A stretch of 64,000 nucleotides of DNA from Corallococcus silvisoli (GCF_009909145.1 NZ_JAAAPJ010000024.1:1-64000), one strand, 5' to 3'; positions 26,781 through 35,674 are shown, counted from the stretch's first letter. Notes: generated by a model not told the origin, from the sequence alone. Program-made: numbers and translations.

Positions 26781-27395
26781 TTACAGGCGCAGGCGGTAGC
26801 CCAGGGCCGCGAGCACCCCGCCCACGTTCACGTCGCCGGTGGTGATGAAGCCCACCGGGGCGAAGTGGAACTTCGCCTCCAGGAAGACGCCGCCGGGGCC
26901 CACGGGCAGCTCCGCGCCCGCGAGCGCCTGGAACCCGAGCCCGCCGCCGCTCTCCGACGCGGTGCTGTCGAACGACTCCACCGTCGCGCGGTGCAGGTAC
27001 AGGCCGGGGCCCGCGCCCACGTAGGGCGTGAGCGGCCCGAGCGCGCGGGGGAAGCGGAACACGGCGGACAGCTGGATGGCGACCTCGCGCTCGGCCAGCG
27101 TGTACGGGGCCTCCACGGGCTGGCCCAGGTTGTTGAGTGAGGGCCCGCGCAGCGTCCCCGACGTGGAGGGCCGGTGGTAGTTCACCTCCAGCACCAGCGC
27201 GAGGCGCCGCTGGAGCAGGGGCGTGAGGTAGCCCACCTCTCCGGCCAGGTAGAGGTCGCCGCCGAGCGACGTGAGCGGCTTGATGAAGCCCACCTTGGGC
27301 GCGAGGAAGAGGGGGCCCTCCCGGTCCTTCTTGCTGGAAGGGGAAGGGGCGGCGGCCAGCGCCGCGACCGTGAGCAGGGCGAGGGCGTTCATCAT
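26781..27395 (-). CDS. Outer-membrane beta-barrel protein
   Basis: 204 residues. A cleavable signal peptide (MMNALALLTVAALAAAPS) is followed by alternating amphipathic strands typical of small 8-10 strand barrels: FLAPKVGFIKPL, LYLAGEVGYLTPLL, LALVLEVNYH, LTPYVGAGPGLYLH, GVFLEAKFHFAPV and the C-terminal VLAALGYRLRL. The aromatic-poor last strand is slightly unusual. Function unknown; probably envelope structural. Its ATG overlaps the TGA of the upstream lipoprotein gene (ATGATGA), so the two are translated together. Confidence 0.82.
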   Translation of the reverse strand: MMNALALLTVAALAAAPSPSSKKDREGPLFLAPKVGFIKPLTSLGGDLYLAGEVGYLTPLLQRRLALVLEVNYHRPSTSGTLRGPSLNNLGQPVEAPYTLAEREVAIQLSAVFRFPRALGPLTPYVGAGPGLYLHRATVESFDSTASESGGGLGFQALAGAELPVGPGGVFLEAKFHFAPVGFITTGDVNVGGVLAALGYRLRL

Positions 27396-28489
27396 GGAGA
27401 GGGGGAGCCGGAGACGGTGAAGCCGGACGCCGCGGGCACGTGGGCCACCGCGCCGCTGGGGTCCGTCACGACGAGGCCATAGGGACCGCCGGGGACGACG
27501 CCGCTGGGGCAGGTGGGGTCGGTGCTGGGCGGCGGCTCGAAGCCCGCGCAGGTGGGCACGGTGGCGCGGAGCTGGGTCGCGGAGTCGAACGTCACGTCGC
27601 GCAGCGGGATGTTCACGAGCTGGCCGGGGTCCGCCTTCACGGGCGCGACGAGGTACACGTCGTGGTGGCCGGGGGACAGGGGGGCGCCGTTACCGGCCAC
27701 GGTGAGGGTGATGGGTGTGTCGCTGCTCGCGGGCCCGCTCCGGGGCGCCAGCGTGACGGTGCCCAGCTTCGGATAGGTGACGGTGAGGGCCTGGGGACGG
27801 GTGACGGAGCAGCCCTCGGGGTTGGTGAGGGTGAGGGCGTAGGTGCCTTCGGGCGTCGCGGGAGGCACCTCGGTCTCGATGCGCGTCTCGGAGATGACGG
27901 CGAGGGTGAAGAGCGGCTGGTCCTCCAGGCCCTCGCGCTGAAGGGTGATGAGCGGCAGCGCGTCCGCGCGGAAGCCGCTGCCTTCGATGATGAGCGGGCT
28001 GCCGTCGCTGTAGTGGAAGCCCTGGGGCGCGGTGAGGGTCGTGAGTTGGGGCGGGGGCACGACGTGCAGGCCCTCCGCGAGCTCGGCGGTGCCGCCCAGG
28101 GGGTTCGTGACGGCGACGGTATAGGCGCCGGGGGGCAGCGTGTTCGCGGGCGTGCTGTCGCGGGTAGGCAGGTCCATCCGCATGAGCTCGGTGCGCGCGA
28201 AGGACAGGTGGTCCGCGGGGAGCGTGTAGTCGCTGGGACCGCTCAGCGTCACTTGCGGCAGCTCCACGGTGGGCGTGTCGGTGAGCGCGTCGCGGGGCAC
28301 GGGGGTGAAGCGACTGCCGATGAGCTCCAGGCGCCATCCCGCCGGGCCGCCACCCGCGTTGCACACGCGCGCGGGGGTGACGAGCCGCTGGAGCGGATTG
28401 ATGAGACCTTCGAGCTTCGGGGTGGTGCCTTCGGTCGATTCGGAGCAGGCGACCAGGCTGAGCAGTGCGGCGGCGACCGGAAGGCGCAA
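27392..28489 (-). CDS. Lipoprotein with IPT/TIG-like beta-sandwich repeats
   Basis: 365 residues. The signal peptide RLPVAAALLSLVAC ends in a lipobox with Cys about 15 residues in. The mature part contains several Ig-like TIG/IPT modules, recognisable by repeated 'SGSPLIIEGSGF'-like openings (residues about 160-180) and 'PGAYTVAVTNPLGG' or 'EGTYALTLTNPEG' closings. Such proteins are surface-exposed binding or structural lipoproteins. A TTG start at 28489 is chosen because GGAGGAA lies 3-4 nt before it; the upstream ATGs at 28504 and 28501 lie over that ribosome site. It is translationally coupled to the downstream barrel gene. Promoter-like CTGACC/TAACGT lie upstream on the minus strand. Confidence 0.78.
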   Translation of the reverse strand: MRLPVAAALLSLVACSESTEGTTPKLEGLINPLQRLVTPARVCNAGGGPAGWRLELIGSRFTPVPRDALTDTPTVELPQVTLSGPSDYTLPADHLSFARTELMRMDLPTRDSTPANTLPPGAYTVAVTNPLGGTAELAEGLHVVPPPQLTTLTAPQGFHYSDGSPLIIEGSGFRADALPLITLQREGLEDQPLFTLAVISETRIETEVPPATPEGTYALTLTNPEGCSVTRPQALTVTYPKLGTVTLAPRSGPASSDTPITLTVAGNGAPLSPGHHDVYLVAPVKADPGQLVNIPLRDVTFDSATQLRATVPTCAGFEPPPSTDPTCPSGVVPGGPYGLVVTDPSGAVAHVPAASGFTVSGSPSP

Positions 28490-29632
28490 GGGTTCCTCCA
28501 TCATCCCGTCAACAAGGCTGTCACACGTTAGGCCGGGGCCCCGGAGGGTCAGGAGTTTTTTCCGGCTCGGTGCTTACAGCCCGGCCTGTTCAGAGGGACC
28601 GAGTGAGCCAAGTGATTGATGTTTCAGGTGAATGATGTCTGGAAAGGCGTCGGCACGGCGAATGCTAAGGCTCTCCGGCAGCAGGGACGGGCAGTGCGGT
28701 GGGGGACGGAGTCGGTGGGGGGGAGCCGTACTGCTTCGTGGTGAACAGGGCGGGACGGGGCAGCAAGGCAGGACGGGCGGGACGGGGCAGCAAGGTTGAA
28801 CGGGGCAGGACGGGCGGGACGGGGCAGCAAGGCAGGACGGGCGGGACGGGGCAGCAAGGTTGAGTGGGGCAGGACGGGCGGGACGGGGCAGCGAGGCAGG
28901 ACGGGCGGGACGGGGCAGCAAGGTTGAACGGAGCAGGACGGGCGGGACGGGGCAGCAAGGCAGGACGGGGTCGGGCGGGATGGGGCAGCAAGGTTGAGCG
29001 GGGCAGGACGGGCGGGATGGGGCAGCAAGGCAGGACGGGCGGGACGGGGCAGCAAGGTTGAACGGAGCAGGACGGGCGGGATGGGGCAGCGAGGCAGGAC
29101 GGGGTCGGGCGGGATGGGGCAGAACGGTTGAACGGGGCAGGACGGGCGGGACGGGGCAGCAGGCAACACGGATCAGCAGGGCAGGGCGGACGCAGCGCAG
29201 ACGGAGGGACGGAGCAGCGAGCAGCACGGATCAGCAGGGCAGCACGGTGTTGGACGGGCGGGACGGGGCAGCACGCGGCACGGGGTGGCAGCGCGGTCGA
29301 GCAAGGCAGCAAGCAGGACGCGGTACGGGGCTGGGCGGCGGGATGGGGCAGTGCGCAGGTTGGGGGAGTCCGGCAACGCGGTCAGGGTCGCCGGACGGAC
29401 GCAGTGACGGGCAGGGATGCACGACGTGGCGGAGGGCGCTTCGTGAGCCAGCCATCGGCGGCGTCAAGGCGACGCGACATTCAGCACCGGACGTGGGGCA
29501 GGAGCGGGCGTGGAGTGGCGGGTCGGGGGGAGCAACACACAGCCGGAGCCCATGGAGCGCGTGCTCGGGAGCCGGCGTACCTCGCAAATCTCATCGCGCG
29601 TGGCCGCGATGTCTGGAACGGGGAGTCGCCTC
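28490..29632. other. 1.1-kb region without a convincing gene, containing a G-rich minisatellite
   Basis: Apart from the tandem repeat block (separate entry) no credible gene is seen. Three overlapping minus-strand frames stay open here because the repeat lacks stop-compatible triplets on that strand. They encode only Pro/Cys/Arg/Ala-rich monotonous sequence. A T6 run at 28555-28560 has no upstream plus-strand gene to terminate. From 29170 to 29610 degenerate 'CAGCA(C/G)GG' pieces continue and fade. Confidence 0.6.
28750..29160. repeat. G-rich tandem repeat (minisatellite), alternating 64- and 70-bp periods
   Basis: A marker GGTTGA recurs at about 28794, 28858, 28922, 28992, 29056 and 29126. 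The distances are therefore 64, 64, 70, 64 and 70 bp. Each unit is itself built from a shorter module, GGCAGGACGGGCGGGACGGGG-like, repeated about twice. The plus strand is almost pure G plus A with spaced C, giving extreme strand skew and many GGG runs that could form G-quadruplexes. The period is not a multiple of three, so a coding role is unlikely. Confidence 0.88.
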
Positions 29633-30241
29633 ATGGGAGCGGTGTCCATTGTCACCGCGGCGGTGATCGTCTTCGCCGCGCACACGGCCATTGCCCAGTC
29701 ACAGGAGATCCGCGTCCGGACGAGCGACCCAGAGCGGCTCGCGCCATTCGGTCTGATGCTCGACGCGGGCATGCCCGAGGGCGCGGGGCTCTCCGGCGTC
29801 TTCCGGCCGTCTCCCTATCTGAGGCTGCACATCGGTGGCGCGCACAACGGTCTGCGCGGCGCCGCGCGAGCAGGCCTCACGCTGCTCCCGCTGCGAGGCC
29901 GGTTCTCGCCTTCGCTGTCGCTGGAGTTCGGACACGCCCAGGCCGCGAGCGCGGAGACGCTGAGCCGGCGGCTCGCGGACCGGACGCAGCTGCCCTCCTC
30001 CTCCATGGAGCGCGTCGGCTATTCGTACGCCAGTGCGCACCTGGGCCTGGAGTTCAACGCCACCCGGCGGATCAGCTTCTTCGTGCGCGGCGGCATGAGC
30101 CTGATGGAGATGGATGTCCCCAGCCTCCAGAAGCTCGATGAGCCCTTCCGCGACTCGCTGTCTCCCGTGGAGACGGAGTCGTGGATGATGCGGACCCTGC
30201 GGCCGTCCGCGAAGCTCGGCTTCACGCTCTTCTTCGGTTGA
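29633..30241 (+). CDS. Probable outer-membrane beta-barrel protein
   Basis: 202 residues from the ATG at 29633, which has GGGGAG 7 nt upstream (an ATG at 29609 lacks one). The signal peptide MGAVSIVTAAVIVFAAHTAIAQ is followed by beta-strand-like segments: PYLRLHIGGAHNGL, AARAGLTLLPL, PSLSLEFGHAQA, YASAHLGLEFNATRRISFFVRGGMSLME, and a final strand AKLGFTLFFG ending in an aromatic-glycine, typical of barrel C termini. Function unknown. It is the first gene after the minisatellite and is convergent with the YheT-type hydrolase, the two stops being adjacent at 30241/30242. Confidence 0.72.
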   Translation: MGAVSIVTAAVIVFAAHTAIAQSQEIRVRTSDPERLAPFGLMLDAGMPEGAGLSGVFRPSPYLRLHIGGAHNGLRGAARAGLTLLPLRGRFSPSLSLEFGHAQAASAETLSRRLADRTQLPSSSMERVGYSYASAHLGLEFNATRRISFFVRGGMSLMEMDVPSLQKLDEPFRDSLSPVETESWMMRTLRPSAKLGFTLFFG

Positions 30242-31216
30242 TCAACCGGCGAGCACCTGCTCGAAGAACGCGAGCGCCTGGGCCTCGGCCCAGAAGTACG
30301 GCCGTCGCACGCTGCCCGCGACGAAGCCCACGTGTCCGCCCCGCTCCGTCAGCACCACGCTCAAGGACGGGTTGTCCCGGGCGGAGGGCGGAATCACCGG
30401 CGCCTCCAGCATCGGATCATCCGCGGAGCTCAGGAGCAGCGTGGGCCGGCGGATGTCCGCGAGCCGGGGCCCCGAGGACGCCTCCCGGTAGTAGTGCTCC
30501 GCATCCCGGAAGCCATGCAGCGGCGCGGTGACGACGTCGTCATAGCCGCGGATGGTGCGCGCCGCCTGCATGCGCGCTCCGTCGAACGCATCCGGGAACC
30601 GCTGGAGCTTCGCGCGGGCCTTGTGCTTGAGCGTGCGCAGGAACCGCTCACGGTAGAGCCAGTGGAAGCCCCCGCCGCCGTCCAGCTTCCGGCAGCAGGC
30701 GTCCAGGTCGTACGGCGCGCTGATGGACGCGGCGGCGGCCACGGGCGCCTGGGCTCCCGTCTCCTCCAGCAGCCGGCACAGCACGTTGGCGCCCAGCGAG
30801 AACCCCACCGCCAGCATCGGCCCGGTGAGCCGCCTGCTCACGTCCGCCATCACGAGCAGCGTGTCCGCCGTGTCCCCGGAGTGGTACGCCCGCGCGAGCC
30901 GGTTCGGCTCCCCGCTGCACGAGCGGAAGTTGATGGCGGTGGCGCCCCAGCCCCGCTTCGCCGCGCCCCTCAGCACCTCCGTGACGTAGCCCGCCTGGGA
31001 CGAACCCTCCAGGCCGTGCAGCACCACCACGTGTGGCGCGCCCGCCGGGCCGTCGAAGGTGTCCAGGTCGACGAAGTCCCCATCCGGCAGCTCGCGCCGC
31101 TCCCGGCGCAGGGGCGGCACGTGGGTGGGCCGCGCGAGCGAGGCGAAGATGGTCTGCGCGTGCGCGCCGCCAAGGCCCGGCGCGGGGACGAACGGTTCGG
31201 TGGGTTGGAACCTCAC
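30242..31216 (-). CDS. YheT-family alpha/beta hydrolase
   Basis: 324 residues. Family landmarks: FVPAPGLGGAHAQTIFASL near the start, VVVLHGLEGSSQAGYV (oxyanion region), RSCSGEPN, the nucleophile elbow AVGFSLGANVLCRLL with Ser, SADDPML and ERGGHVGFVAG supplying the acid and His of the triad. YheT proteins are predicted esterases/lipases of unsettled physiological role. The GTG start at 31216 overlaps the stop of the YkgJ gene (GTGA), and the residues just after it (RFQPTEPF) are the normal family N terminus. The longer open frame back to 31510 is only a shadow of the neighbouring gene. Confidence 0.9.
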   Translation of the reverse strand: MRFQPTEPFVPAPGLGGAHAQTIFASLARPTHVPPLRRERRELPDGDFVDLDTFDGPAGAPHVVVLHGLEGSSQAGYVTEVLRGAAKRGWGATAINFRSCSGEPNRLARAYHSGDTADTLLVMADVSRRLTGPMLAVGFSLGANVLCRLLEETGAQAPVAAAASISAPYDLDACCRKLDGGGGFHWLYRERFLRTLKHKARAKLQRFPDAFDGARMQAARTIRGYDDVVTAPLHGFRDAEHYYREASSGPRLADIRRPTLLLSSADDPMLEAPVIPPSARDNPSLSVVLTERGGHVGFVAGSVRRPYFWAEAQALAFFEQVLAG

Positions 31217-31515
31217 TTGCGTGCTCCCAGGGTCCGCGCCATCCGCATGGAGGCGCAGCCGGACTTCCGCACGGCCTCCGCCTCCCCGGTGAGCTGGAAC
31301 AGCGCCAGGTAGTTGTGCACGCGCTCCTCCAGCGTGGGGGCCTCGATGCGGCGGCACACCTCGTCCGCCGCGTAGTCCCGGCACACCTGCGGCCTCCGCT
31401 CGTAGACCGTGCAGAGGTTGTCCGCGCCCAGGTGCGGGCACCTCAGCCCCAGGGGCTTGTCCAGCGCGGCGATGTCTGGCGCCACGCAGCAGGCGCCACA
31501 GCAGGTGCACTCCAT
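31213..31515 (-). CDS. YkgJ family cysteine-cluster protein
   Basis: 100 residues. The N terminus carries a dense cysteine set (CTCCGACC, then CPHLGADNLCTVYERRPQVCRDY) matching the YkgJ putative zinc- or iron-chelating domain. The remainder is helical. No partner or catalytic role is established for the family. It is the middle gene of a tight three-gene run: 10 nt after the zinc-ribbon gene stop, and overlapping the hydrolase start by 4 nt. The shared metal-binding theme of the first two genes hints at a common redox or metal function. Confidence 0.88.
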   Translation of the reverse strand: MECTCCGACCVAPDIAALDKPLGLRCPHLGADNLCTVYERRPQVCRDYAADEVCRRIEAPTLEERVHNYLALFQLTGEAEAVRKSGCASMRMARTLGARK

Positions 31516-31525
31516 GTCGCTCCCG

Positions 31526-32665
31526 TCAGCGGCGGACAGCCTGCTCCACCTTGCCCAGGTTCGTCACGGTGAGCGTGACGCCCTGTCCCTTCTTCCACGC
31601 AAGGAACTCGTCCTCGCGCGTGGGCTTCAACGCGTGCTGCTTCGCCCCGTCATCCTCGTAGCGCACCAGCACGGTGTAGTCCTCTTCGCGCCGCACCCGC
31701 TCGTTCGTCCCCGCGGTGAGCTCCGGCCAGCGCGGGGGCTCCTCCGTGCCCTTGAGCTCTCGGGTGCCCACCGGCTTCCACGCATACGTGTCGTAGGCGC
31801 ACTGCTGCGCGTAGACGGGCTCGTTGCGGTAGCGCGTCTCCGTGGAGCAGTCCTCGTAGGACTCGTTGCAGTACTTCGTCTCGTCGTGGCAGACCTCCTC
31901 GGCGAAGCCGTTGCCCTTGTCGCGGCGCCGGCACTTCTCCTCGGTGCCACAGGCCACCTTGCGCGTCTTCGTCCGGCACACGCGCTGCGTGCCATCCGCC
32001 ACCCGGCGCGTCCCCCGCTGCCGGGACACGCAGTCGCGGATGTTCGTCACGCCCGCCACCTCACCCGCGCCGTTCACCGGCATGCGCGGGGCGGTGGAGC
32101 TCAGCTCGTCCCTCCAGCCCGTGTGCGTCTCTGGCGTGAAGCGCTCCTGCACCAGCGCGCGGCGCCAGCTCGTCGCCACCACCTCGCCCTTGAACTCATG
32201 CTTCAGGTTGCCCCAGATGCCCACCGCGCAGGTCCCCAGGCAGCACGAGCTCAAGACGCCCAACACGATGAGCGCCACCTTGCCCAGGCGCCGGGGCTTC
32301 GGCGCGGGCTTCGGAGGCGCCCGGGGGGACAGGTCCGCGCGCGCCGCCGTCTTCGCATCCGAGCCCCGTTCGGCGGAGCACTGCCGGCACCGGGTGCCGT
32401 CACCCCGGTTGGCCGCGCCGCAGTAGGCGCAGAACCAGTCCTCACCCGCGCCCGCCAGCTCCAGCGCCTGTGCATCGGTGACGCCCTCGCGGAGGGACTT
32501 CCCGGAGGCCGCGTCCACGTCCCCGAAGTCGAACTCCGACTCCTTGCCGCTGAGCTCCCGCGGATTGTTGCAGGAGGGGCAGTTCTTGTGTCGGGCCGGG
32601 ATGCTCTTGGCGCCACAGGATGTGCAGTTCCAGGTGCCCTCGATGATGCGCCTTCGTTCCGCCAT
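31526..32665 (-). CDS. Membrane protein with two N-terminal zinc ribbons and a cysteine-rich extracytoplasmic domain
   Basis: 379 residues. Zinc ribbon 1: CTSCGAKSIPARHKNCPSC (residues about 14-32). Ribbon 2: FCAYCGAANRGDGTRCRQC (about 77-95). A Pro/Lys linker and one TM helix (about 128-150, VALIVLGVLSSCCLGTCAVG) follow. The roughly 230-residue distal domain has regularly spaced single cysteines (RVCRTKT, VACGTEEKC, EVCHDETKYC, EDCSTETRY, QCAYDTY) and ends in a beta-type region. The layout suggests a cytoplasmic metal/protein-binding head and an exported disulfide-rich domain. No named family recognised. The start MAERRRIIEG at 32665 was chosen over 32701, which adds only filler. Confidence 0.78.
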   Translation of the reverse strand: MAERRRIIEGTWNCTSCGAKSIPARHKNCPSCNNPRELSGKESEFDFGDVDAASGKSLREGVTDAQALELAGAGEDWFCAYCGAANRGDGTRCRQCSAERGSDAKTAARADLSPRAPPKPAPKPRRLGKVALIVLGVLSSCCLGTCAVGIWGNLKHEFKGEVVATSWRRALVQERFTPETHTGWRDELSSTAPRMPVNGAGEVAGVTNIRDCVSRQRGTRRVADGTQRVCRTKTRKVACGTEEKCRRRDKGNGFAEEVCHDETKYCNESYEDCSTETRYRNEPVYAQQCAYDTYAWKPVGTRELKGTEEPPRWPELTAGTNERVRREEDYTVLVRYEDDGAKQHALKPTREDEFLAWKKGQGVTLTVTNLGKVEQAVRR

Positions 32666-32752
32666 GGCGCGCATCCTAGGGGACCTGTCGCCGCCTGACA
32701 CATCCGGGTGGGCGTCTTCGCCAGGTCCACCGGGCTGGGAGCGCGGATGGCC

Positions 32753-33709
32753 TCACACCCAGAGGGCGCGAGGGAAGGGGACCTCGGGGGCGGCGGGCAG
32801 GCCCGCGCGCAGGGAACGCAGCATGGGCAGCGAGCCATCCCGCTGCACGCGCACGGCACCGGGCACGCTCGCGAGCAGGGGCGCCGTCGCGGCCTCCTCC
32901 CACCACACCACGCGCTTGAGTCCCGCCTCGTGCGCCACGCGGCGCGCCTCCGTGAGCAGCGCCTCCGCGGCGGAGGCGTCGCGCGCATCCAGCATCAACA
33001 CCACCAGCTCGCCGTAGCGCGCCATCATCGTCCAGAGCGCGGTGGAGTCCCCCACCACCGCGCCGCACGTGCGGGGCCGCGGCCGCGCCAGCAGCTCCGC
33101 GTAGATGCGCTCTCGCTCCAGGTGCCAGTCCACCTGCGCGGCGCTGGGCCACAGGAAGAAGGGCGCGTCGGGCTGGCGCATCCGCGCGAGCGCCGAGGCG
33201 ACGTCCGTCTCTTGAATCCCGCCCTCCACCGGTCGGCTCGCCGGCGCCGCCGAGGCGTCCAGGTGCCAGTCCCACGCGGGCACCTCGAGGTATCCCGACC
33301 GGCGATACAGCGGTGCCCCGACATCGGAGAAGAGGACCACCGAATGCGGACGCGGCGCCACGCGCTCCAGCTCCGCGGCGACGGCGTCCATCAACCGCGT
33401 GGCATGCCCCCGGCCGCGCAGGTGGTCCTCCGTGAAGACGCTGGCGATGGCGTAGCTGTCCCCTGGCGTCAGCTGTCCGTTCGCGCTCCGGAGGAAGCTG
33501 TCGGTGTGGAAGGTCTCGCAGGACGCCAGCACCCGGCCGTCGTCCGCGAGCCACAGCCACGTGTTCATGCCCTCGCGGCTCCACGCGTGCGCGCGCAGCC
33601 GCGCCTCGCGCTCCTGATACTGCGGCACGCTGAGGGGCGAGCCCCACGCGGCATGGGTGACGGCGTCGCGCTGCGCCTTCTGCGCGTCGGTGGCGAGGAC
33701 GAGGGACAT
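32753..33709 (-). CDS. GNAT-family N-acetyltransferase, two-domain (LYC1-like)
   Basis: 318 residues. The acetyl-CoA motif TEDHLRGRGHATRLMDAVA lies near residue 100 and is preceded by SYAIASVFT. The following domain (about 160-318, with PFFLWPSAAQVDWHLERE and LVVLMLDARDASAAEALL) resembles the C-terminal domain of the LYC1-type lysine acetyltransferases. Substrate cannot be assigned. The ATG at 33709 (MSLVLATDAQ) is used; an ATG 21 nt earlier is possible. Nearest neighbours are unrelated envelope genes, so context gives no hint. Confidence 0.78.
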   Translation of the reverse strand: MSLVLATDAQKAQRDAVTHAAWGSPLSVPQYQEREARLRAHAWSREGMNTWLWLADDGRVLASCETFHTDSFLRSANGQLTPGDSYAIASVFTEDHLRGRGHATRLMDAVAAELERVAPRPHSVVLFSDVGAPLYRRSGYLEVPAWDWHLDASAAPASRPVEGGIQETDVASALARMRQPDAPFFLWPSAAQVDWHLERERIYAELLARPRPRTCGAVVGDSTALWTMMARYGELVVLMLDARDASAAEALLTEARRVAHEAGLKRVVWWEEAATAPLLASVPGAVRVQRDGSLPMLRSLRAGLPAAPEVPFPRALWV

Positions 33710-33752
33710 GGTGCCGGGCAGGCTAGGCACGAGAGCCGCCCCGGCGCGAGCG

Positions 33753-34424
33753 CTACAACCGCGTGGTGTACGGGAAGCGGAAGTGGAACTGCAGGTACGC
33801 CTGCCCCACGTGGAAGATGCCGTCGCCCACGCGGTCCGGCAGCCCCAGCCCGCCCAGCTCCTGCGGCACGTAGAAGGTGGACTCCCACCCCACGCTGATG
33901 AGGAAGCTCTTCGCCAGCTGGAACTCCAGGTCCGCGCCCACGTTCGCGCCGGGCCGCAGGAAGTGCGTGTCTGGCAGCGTGTCGGAGAAGATGTACGCGT
34001 ACGTCAACACCAGCCCCACGCCCAGCTTGAAGCGCACCGGGCTGGACGTCAGCGGCAGCCCCACGCCCAGCGGCTTGAAGGTCACCCCGTACATCCCCGT
34101 GTTCCGCCACTTGGGGGAGATGATGAAGGAGTCCGGGATGAAGATGGACGGGGAGATGCGGACCTCCTCCAACTGCTTGGCCTGCTTGCGGTAGCGGAGC
34201 GGGATGACGCGCTGGTTCTTGCGCAGCCACTCCTTGTCCAGCACCGCGTCCACCGACAGCTTCAGGCCCGTGTGCAGGAACTGGTCGTCCGCGATGGGGC
34301 CGGAGAACACGAACACCGCCGGGCCCACGCCCACGTCCACCGGCGCCGTGACCGTCTGGCCCGCGAGGACGACGGTGGGCCAGGACGACAGCGCGCACAG
34401 CAGGGGAAGCAGGGTGGGCCTCAA
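33753..34424 (-). CDS. Probable outer-membrane beta-barrel protein, unidentified
   Basis: 223 residues from TTG 34424, which is preceded by GAGGA at good spacing and yields a clean signal peptide (LRPTLLPLLCALSSWPTVVLA). An ATG at 34502 would place 26 charged residues before it. The mature protein alternates amphipathic strands: VTAPVDVGVGPAVFVFSGP, HTGLKLSVDAVL, RISPSIFIPDSFIISP, RFKLGVGLVLTYAYIF, GADLEFQLAKSFLISVGW and the C-terminal AYLQFHFRFPYTTRL. No family was recognised. It is divergent from the DUF481 gene. Confidence 0.7.
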   Translation of the reverse strand: MRPTLLPLLCALSSWPTVVLAGQTVTAPVDVGVGPAVFVFSGPIADDQFLHTGLKLSVDAVLDKEWLRKNQRVIPLRYRKQAKQLEEVRISPSIFIPDSFIISPKWRNTGMYGVTFKPLGVGLPLTSSPVRFKLGVGLVLTYAYIFSDTLPDTHFLRPGANVGADLEFQLAKSFLISVGWESTFYVPQELGGLGLPDRVGDGIFHVGQAYLQFHFRFPYTTRL

Positions 34425-34593
34425 GGCGGGTCCTCGCGTACCGGGCCCGGACAAGGACCCGCATTTCGAGCGTAGAAGGTCAGGACGCTCCGTGTCCCGC
34501 ATGCGCTAAGAAGTTCCGTGCCGGAAAGGGAGCCGGCCTTTCACGCTCCCTTGCAGGTCCGTTGTCGTGCCTGCTTCACCTCAAGGAACCCCG

Positions 34594-35646
34594 ATGCTCC
34601 CCGTCGCACTGCTGCTCGCCTCGTCGCTGCAAGCCCAGACGCCGCCCGCACCGCCGCCGCCGCCCGCCGCCGCCGCCCGTGCTCCGGCCGCCGCCGTCCC
34701 TCCGCCCGCGCCCCCGATGCCGCCCGCCCCCCTCCCCGCGGATGCTCCCGCCGCGGAGCGCGCCGCCGCCGCCGCGGAGCGCGCCGCCCTCGCCGCGGAG
34801 CGCTCCGCCGAGGCCACCGCCCGGCTCGCGGAGGCCATCGAGCGCCTGGCCGAGGTGACGGCCCGTGGCCCCATCGCGCCGTCGCCCGAGGCCGCCGCCG
34901 CGCCCGCCGCCGCGAAGCCCAGCACCTGGGACGTCAGCGTGGGCATGAGCCTCATCTCCCTCACCGGCAACGCGTCCACGCTGACGGTGAGCGGGCTCGC
35001 GAGCGCGCTGCGCAAGACGGACAACTGGATCTACTCGGTGAAGGCCTACGGCGCGTACGGCCGCAGCCGCGCGCCGCAGCTGAAGGGCGAGGTCGAGTCC
35101 GCGTCGCAGGTGGTGGCCCTCAACGCCGGCGTCGAGCTGCGCGGCGACCGCCGCTTCACGGAGCAGCTCAGCGGCTACCTGCTGGCGGGCGTGGACACGG
35201 ACCACGTCAAGAGCGTGGAGGCGCGGCCCTCCGGTGAAGCCGGCGCCAGCATCCTCTGGTTCGACACCAAGCGGGACGAGAAGCTGGGCGTGCGCGAGTC
35301 CGTGCTTCGCACCGACCTCGCCTTCCGCTACGCGCGCGAAATGCGCTTCCAGTACTACCCGGAGCGCATGGACCTGGAGGACGTGGACCTGGGCGGCCCG
35401 CGCTTCGGGGCCCTGTTCCGCTACGGCATCTCCAAGGACATCACCTTCCAGGAAGAGGCGGAGGTGCTCGTGAGCGTCATCACCGAGTCCCGCCTGCTCT
35501 TCAGCAGCCAGACGCAGGTGATGGCGAACCTCACCGACGCGCTGGCCCTGGGCGTGGGCTTCCTCGTGAAGTCGGACACCTCTCCGCCCCCGGGCAAGGT
35601 GTCCACCGACACGGCGCTCTCCTTCAACCTGACCGTCGCGCTGTAG
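34594..35646 (+). CDS. DUF481-type outer-membrane protein with Pro/Ala coiled N-terminal region
   Basis: 350 residues. The signal peptide MLPVALLLASSLQAQ is followed by a Pro/Ala-rich segment, then a repetitive helical stretch AERAAAAAERAALAAERSAEATARLAEAIERLAE (about residues 50-85, given here only as its pattern AERAA/AERSA) likely to form a coiled coil. A DUF481-like beta-barrel covers about 115-350 (WDVSVGMSLISLTGNAST, IYSVKAYGAYGRSR, SGYLLAGVDTDHV, the C-terminal SFNLTVAL). DUF481 proteins are salt-induced outer-membrane proteins in some bacteria. A coiled coil before the barrel could trimerise or bind peptidoglycan. AAGGAA precedes ATG 34594. Confidence 0.82.
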   Translation: MLPVALLLASSLQAQTPPAPPPPPAAAARAPAAAVPPPAPPMPPAPLPADAPAAERAAAAAERAALAAERSAEATARLAEAIERLAEVTARGPIAPSPEAAAAPAAAKPSTWDVSVGMSLISLTGNASTLTVSGLASALRKTDNWIYSVKAYGAYGRSRAPQLKGEVESASQVVALNAGVELRGDRRFTEQLSGYLLAGVDTDHVKSVEARPSGEAGASILWFDTKRDEKLGVRESVLRTDLAFRYAREMRFQYYPERMDLEDVDLGGPRFGALFRYGISKDITFQEEAEVLVSVITESRLLFSSQTQVMANLTDALALGVGFLVKSDTSPPPGKVSTDTALSFNLTVAL

Positions 35647-35674
35647 CCGTCTCGCAGCAGCGAGGGTCCTGTCC

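Noticed and set aside
28574..29312. Three long overlapping minus-strand open frames (about 180-217 codons) through the minisatellite
   Set aside because: They are open only because the repeat lacks stop triplets on that strand; all three give the same Pro/Cys/Arg/Ala monotony, and the repeat period is not a codon multiple.
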